A stretch of 64,000 bases of DNA. Source: Camarhynchus parvulus (taxonomy: Eukaryota; Chordata; Aves; Passeriformes; Thraupidae). The notes beneath the pieces were generated by a model. The model had not been told where the DNA came from. It did no database searches and was given only the letters and a program-made list of their open reading frames with translations. The stretch lies in contig NC_044600.1 in the NCBI RefSeq assembly GCF_901933205.1, positions 4,688,501 to 4,752,500 of the forward strand, in the 5' to 3' direction. Positions 60,591 to 64,000 of the stretch are shown in pieces. Numbering within the stretch: position 1 is the first letter of the stretch; every line of letters begins with the position of its first letter. The position numbers and the translations under genes were made by a program.

Positions 60591-63500
60591 CTGAAACAGC
60601 AAAGAAGAATTACACGTTAGTAGTTTCTCAGTATGTTTCCAAAGGAACACTGTAAAGCAATAACCTGCATTTTTAAATCTTCTTTCAGCCTTTGAAAGGT
60701 GATCACAAATGGGAACAGAATGACAACAGAAGAAATGCAAAAGGAATTTCCCTTTGGTTCCTCTGAGTGTATTTTTGACTGCAGATTAATTTAATTACCT
60801 GCTAGCAGCACCATGACCTAGAAGGAGATGAATCAGAAATGAATTCCCAATGCCCTCAGTGCAGCACCTCAGCAGGGACAGCCTGGTTTATTTGAAAGGA
60901 CAAAGTTCAACATCTGCCAAGATGTGCTGGAGCCATTTGCTTTTGTGACTGCATAGAAATACTCAAGATAACAGATTCCATATCATTGTCACCATGACCC
61001 AGCATTGCTAAATAAACAAAACACATGAGGAGAAAGGACTAAGAGGGGAATTTTCAAGAGGTCTGTATGATTTTTTTAGGAGGAGACACAGTGGGTGACC
61101 CCAGCTTGCAGGGCAGGAAGTCCCACGTGTATCTCTGTATTTTGGACGTGGTGGCTCACTCTGGCTGTCCTGGCTCACTGCCCTCATCCTGCCTTTGAAC
61201 CCAGGGCGTGGGAAGAGCCTGGCTTGGAGCTGCCATGCTCCTGGCCCATGCTCTGCTCTGCTGGCCTGTGCTCTGCCCTGCTGGCCTGTGCTCTGCTCTG
61301 CTGGCCTGTCACAGCTCAGAGAGCAGGGCCAGGATGTCACCAGGGCTCGGATGTCACCGTGCACCCACAGGCCTCGCGCGAGGACATCCCGGCCATCCGC
61401 GGCACAAAAGGCAGGTGAGCAATGAAAGGAAGATCAAAAAGAGCTACAGAGCCTGGAAAAAAGCAGTGTGTTTGATATTCTCTAAAAGACAAGTGGTTCT
61501 TTGAACGGTAAGAAAGAGGAGAAGGTTCCCTTGGCTTTGTAACAACTCCCTTAAACAGCCCAGGGCACTGCAATGGTGACACTTCACTGGTTGTTTGTCT
61601 TCAATACAAAGTACATTTCTTCAGAACAGGCACTGGAAAGCTGGAGAGGATTCCTGGTATTTCCCTCATGCCCAGGAAGGTTGGTACAAGTAACCTACTA
61701 ACCTATTTTTCTTAGAGGTCAAACTCCATTTCCTTGGGCGTAGGCCTCCAAGTTATCTGGGAGAGGCTCAGTTCTCTGACACTGACACTGGCTGAGTTCT
61801 CTGACACTCAGTTTGCCTGACACTGTCCCCCTTTCATACTTTTCCTTATTTCTCCTTCAAGGCCCCTCACTGAGCATCCTCTCAATCCTTAAATCCATAA
61901 TAAATAAATAAATAAACATAGCTTTTAACTCACAAAACCCTCTCCCTTTAAAATCCACCCATATTGCTTGAAGTAGAGATGTTTAAGAAAAACTGAAGGT
62001 CAGCCGTTTCCAGAGTTTGTAGATCCAAAGGACAAACCAAACCATCAGGGCTCAGAAAATAGTTACTTGAATTTACCATGCTCACTTCTGAGCCAGTCCT
62101 GTTTAGCATTAAGATCAAACCTTTGTGCTGAGGATCAAATAATTTCCAAATCTCTCCTGATGGCATCCAATGGAGGTTTCCTGCCAAGGCTGCTCCCAGC
62201 CTCCTGCCATTTTCTGCAGTTGCCATGTCATTCCCTATAGCATTATATCCAAGCTGCACACAGCTATGCTGGAAACATCAATTTCAGCACCTACAAATCT
62301 GTGTACCCTCCTCAGCAGCCTGCAACTGACTTGACTGGACATCCTAATTGTGGGAGGGATTCCCAAAGTCAGCCTCAGAGCAGGACAAAAGGGGTACGAG
62401 ATCACCACTGCAAAGGTTATTTACTGTCATCAGCCCCACACAACATGGAAATTCAGCAAGGTACAGCTGTGTTCTGTCCCTTCTGTTTAAAATTCACCTT
62501 TTCCTTAGGTGAGGACAGAATTGGAGCATCCCTTAGGACATAAGCAGAGCTCCTGCCAGCCATGCTGGCTGCTCCTGCCACCCAGCAGGTCTGGGAAGCG
62601 GCGACGTTCCCAACGTTACTGAGACAGGTGACCTGATTTGTTATGGCAGCAGCTGCTCTCTGGTACCACTGCACTTCCCAGGGGAAAGGCACGAGCTTCC
62701 CTGCATCCCCCCTGGTTCCTTGGCTCCTTCACTGCTGAGCAGTGAAGTGCAGATGTTCCAAGGAACTTCACCAGGACTGTGGCGCTGTGTGCAGCTGGTC
62801 TGATGCCAGCAGTGGGTAATGCTGAGGTGAATATCCCAGCCTCTGCTCTGGGCAGCTCTGCACGAGGCAGTTTTTCCTCATCACACCATCCCCAGTGGAG
62901 CTACTGCTGGAAATCTGGCTCCCAAAACTGCTTCAGTCCGCCCCACAACCTGCAGTGCTCCCTGCTCATGGATCACCATCCACCTTTAAAATTAGGTCTC
63001 TTAGTGATGTGCACAGCACGACCTTGGACTCGTACATGAGTAGAGCTGAAAGGGAGCGGCACGTTTATCCACTGGAACAGGAAAGCTGGAAGTGACCTGG
63101 AGGATCCTGCTGCTGTCAAGTGAAACGTATAAAGCAGGCTTGTCTTATCCTATCAAAATCAAAAGGAGAATTCCAGCCCATTGCATCCACAAAGCAGTAA
63201 CCCAGTTCGTAATTGGCAAAGGAAAATAAGCTTTGGATAACAAGCCAGAGGAAAAAATTACTCTGAAGCAAGACATGTTATTTCAGAAACAGTGACTCTG
63301 GTTTCAAGGGATTTTCTAGCAGAAAAATCTCATCAAAATTTCACATAATTTAATTTTTTTTACTGAATTGAAAACATTCTTTGATTTTGGGATAATTTTT
63401 TCATCTAGGTTTCTTATGCATTCTTCAGTGCAAATATTAACCACTCTTTTGAAAGTGAAGCCTGAGAGCCTCTGGAGACTGAGTATCATCCAGGGAGATA

Positions 63501-63674
63501 GATGGGGGCAATGACAGCACGTGTACCAGATCCTGTTGTGAGCAGAGGAGGAGGTGAAAGCCACAGGCTCCCTGCGAGGAGGTGCTCACCCACCTTTGAG
63601 CCAGGAGGGGCAGTCAAGCCCAGGAACGCGTACACGGCGTTGTTCTCCCGCGCCTCGAAGAAAGCATCGTAGTC
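60558..63674 (-). CDS. SH3BGRL: SH3BGRL, 3' half (last two coding exons)
   Basis: The two exons join in frame to give [20 protein letters not shown], then TAPPGSK and [14 protein letters not shown]. This is the last 37 residues of SH3BGRL, a 114-aa thioredoxin-fold, SH3-binding adaptor of the cytosol. Only one residue (Leu for Val/Gln near the end) clearly differs from the mammalian ending I recall. The 5' exons and promoter lie right of the window. This gene anchors the window to the Xq21-type region. Confidence 0.96.
61249..61309. repeat. 20-bp tandem repeat, three copies
   Basis: The unit is TGCTCTGCTCTGCTGGCCTG; the middle copy has one change. SH3BGRL intron. Overlapping open frames are caused by the repeat. 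Confidence 0.85.
61896..61917. repeat. AATA tetranucleotide microsatellite
   Basis: Five copies of AATA/TAAA in the SH3BGRL intron. Confidence 0.85.
63594..63674 (-). CDS. SH3BGRL: SH3BGRL penultimate coding exon
   Basis: 81 nt, 27 codons, acceptor GGTGAAG|GACTAC after a pyrimidine tract, donor TCAAAG|GTGGGT. The acceptor matches the boundary before DYDAFF in the protein. An in-frame ATG just upstream is intronic, not a start. Confidence 0.95.
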
Positions 63675-64000
63675 CTTCACCATGGCAGGAGGGAGGGGGA
63701 ATAAAAGACAGAGGAGTGAATTGTCAGAAATAATCTCAAGTCAGTTTAGGGTATCACCCAACCCACACCAAGCAAAGTGTTTCCTGTGCCCGAATGCAAA
63801 ATTCAGCATCAGCTCAGGTATGTGGCATTAGCACTAACAGCACACAAACTGGTCAGGCTGGAAAGGGACAAGCTGGGAATTCATTCTGTGTACCAACAAG
63901 GTGTTGCTGTGAGGTGCTCCAGCCTCTCCCAAAGGGACAGACTCCACACAAGGCAGGCGGTGTAACTGGTCTGGTGTGGAGCAGCTGAGCCTGGACCCTG

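Noticed and set aside
63486..63683. ATG just upstream of the SH3BGRL penultimate exon as a start codon
   Set aside because: It is in the acceptor region; SH3BGRL begins in exons beyond the right edge, and the frame past the donor is intronic.

Overview
The window reads as a bird nuclear chromosome. It has spliced vertebrate genes with GT-AG introns, many short CR1 LINE 3' fragments in both orientations, AT-rich introns and few simple repeats. SH3BGRL lies at the right end; in mammals it is an Xq21 gene, which corresponds to chicken chromosome 4p and songbird chromosome 4A (synteny from memory, not tested here).

All four genes supported here are on the minus strand, so reading order is right to left. 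(1) SH3BGRL: its last two coding exons (63594-63674, 60558-60590) and a 3' UTR to about 58.5 kb. (2) A one-exon 307-aa relative of the endolysosomal TLR adaptor TASL (CXorf21) at 51942-52865, with a conserved N-terminus and an intact pLxIS motif. A CpG island at 56.5-56.8 kb and a possible 5' exon at 54.4 kb lie upstream. (3) A complete 12-exon plasma-membrane-type Na+/H+ exchanger (SLC9A1/2/4 clade) at 19585-44326. Every splice junction keeps the reading frame and the product is 721 aa. (4) A TMEM182-like four-helix membrane protein, exons 1-4 at 11911 down to 4294; its last exon appears to lie beyond the left edge.

The main point is the combination. SLC9A2 and TMEM182 are same-strand near neighbours in human 2q12, close to POU3F3. 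Here divergent relatives of both sit in the same order and orientation next to SH3BGRL, in the Xq21/POU3F4-type region. This fits a block retained from the early vertebrate genome duplications whose exchanger and TMEM182 copies were lost in mammals. The TASL relative also appears to be additional to the Xp21 TASL gene. The exchanger carries a His where NHE1-5 have the Arg equivalent to NHE1 Arg440 (pH sensing), and an Asp where they have the Glu equivalent to NHE1 Glu391.

Non-genic stretches hold CR1 fragments, two minisatellites (46-47 bp and 63 bp units), short tandem duplications, homopolymers and AT-rich DNA. I saw no rRNA, tRNA, CRISPR, intact retroelement or viral coding region.
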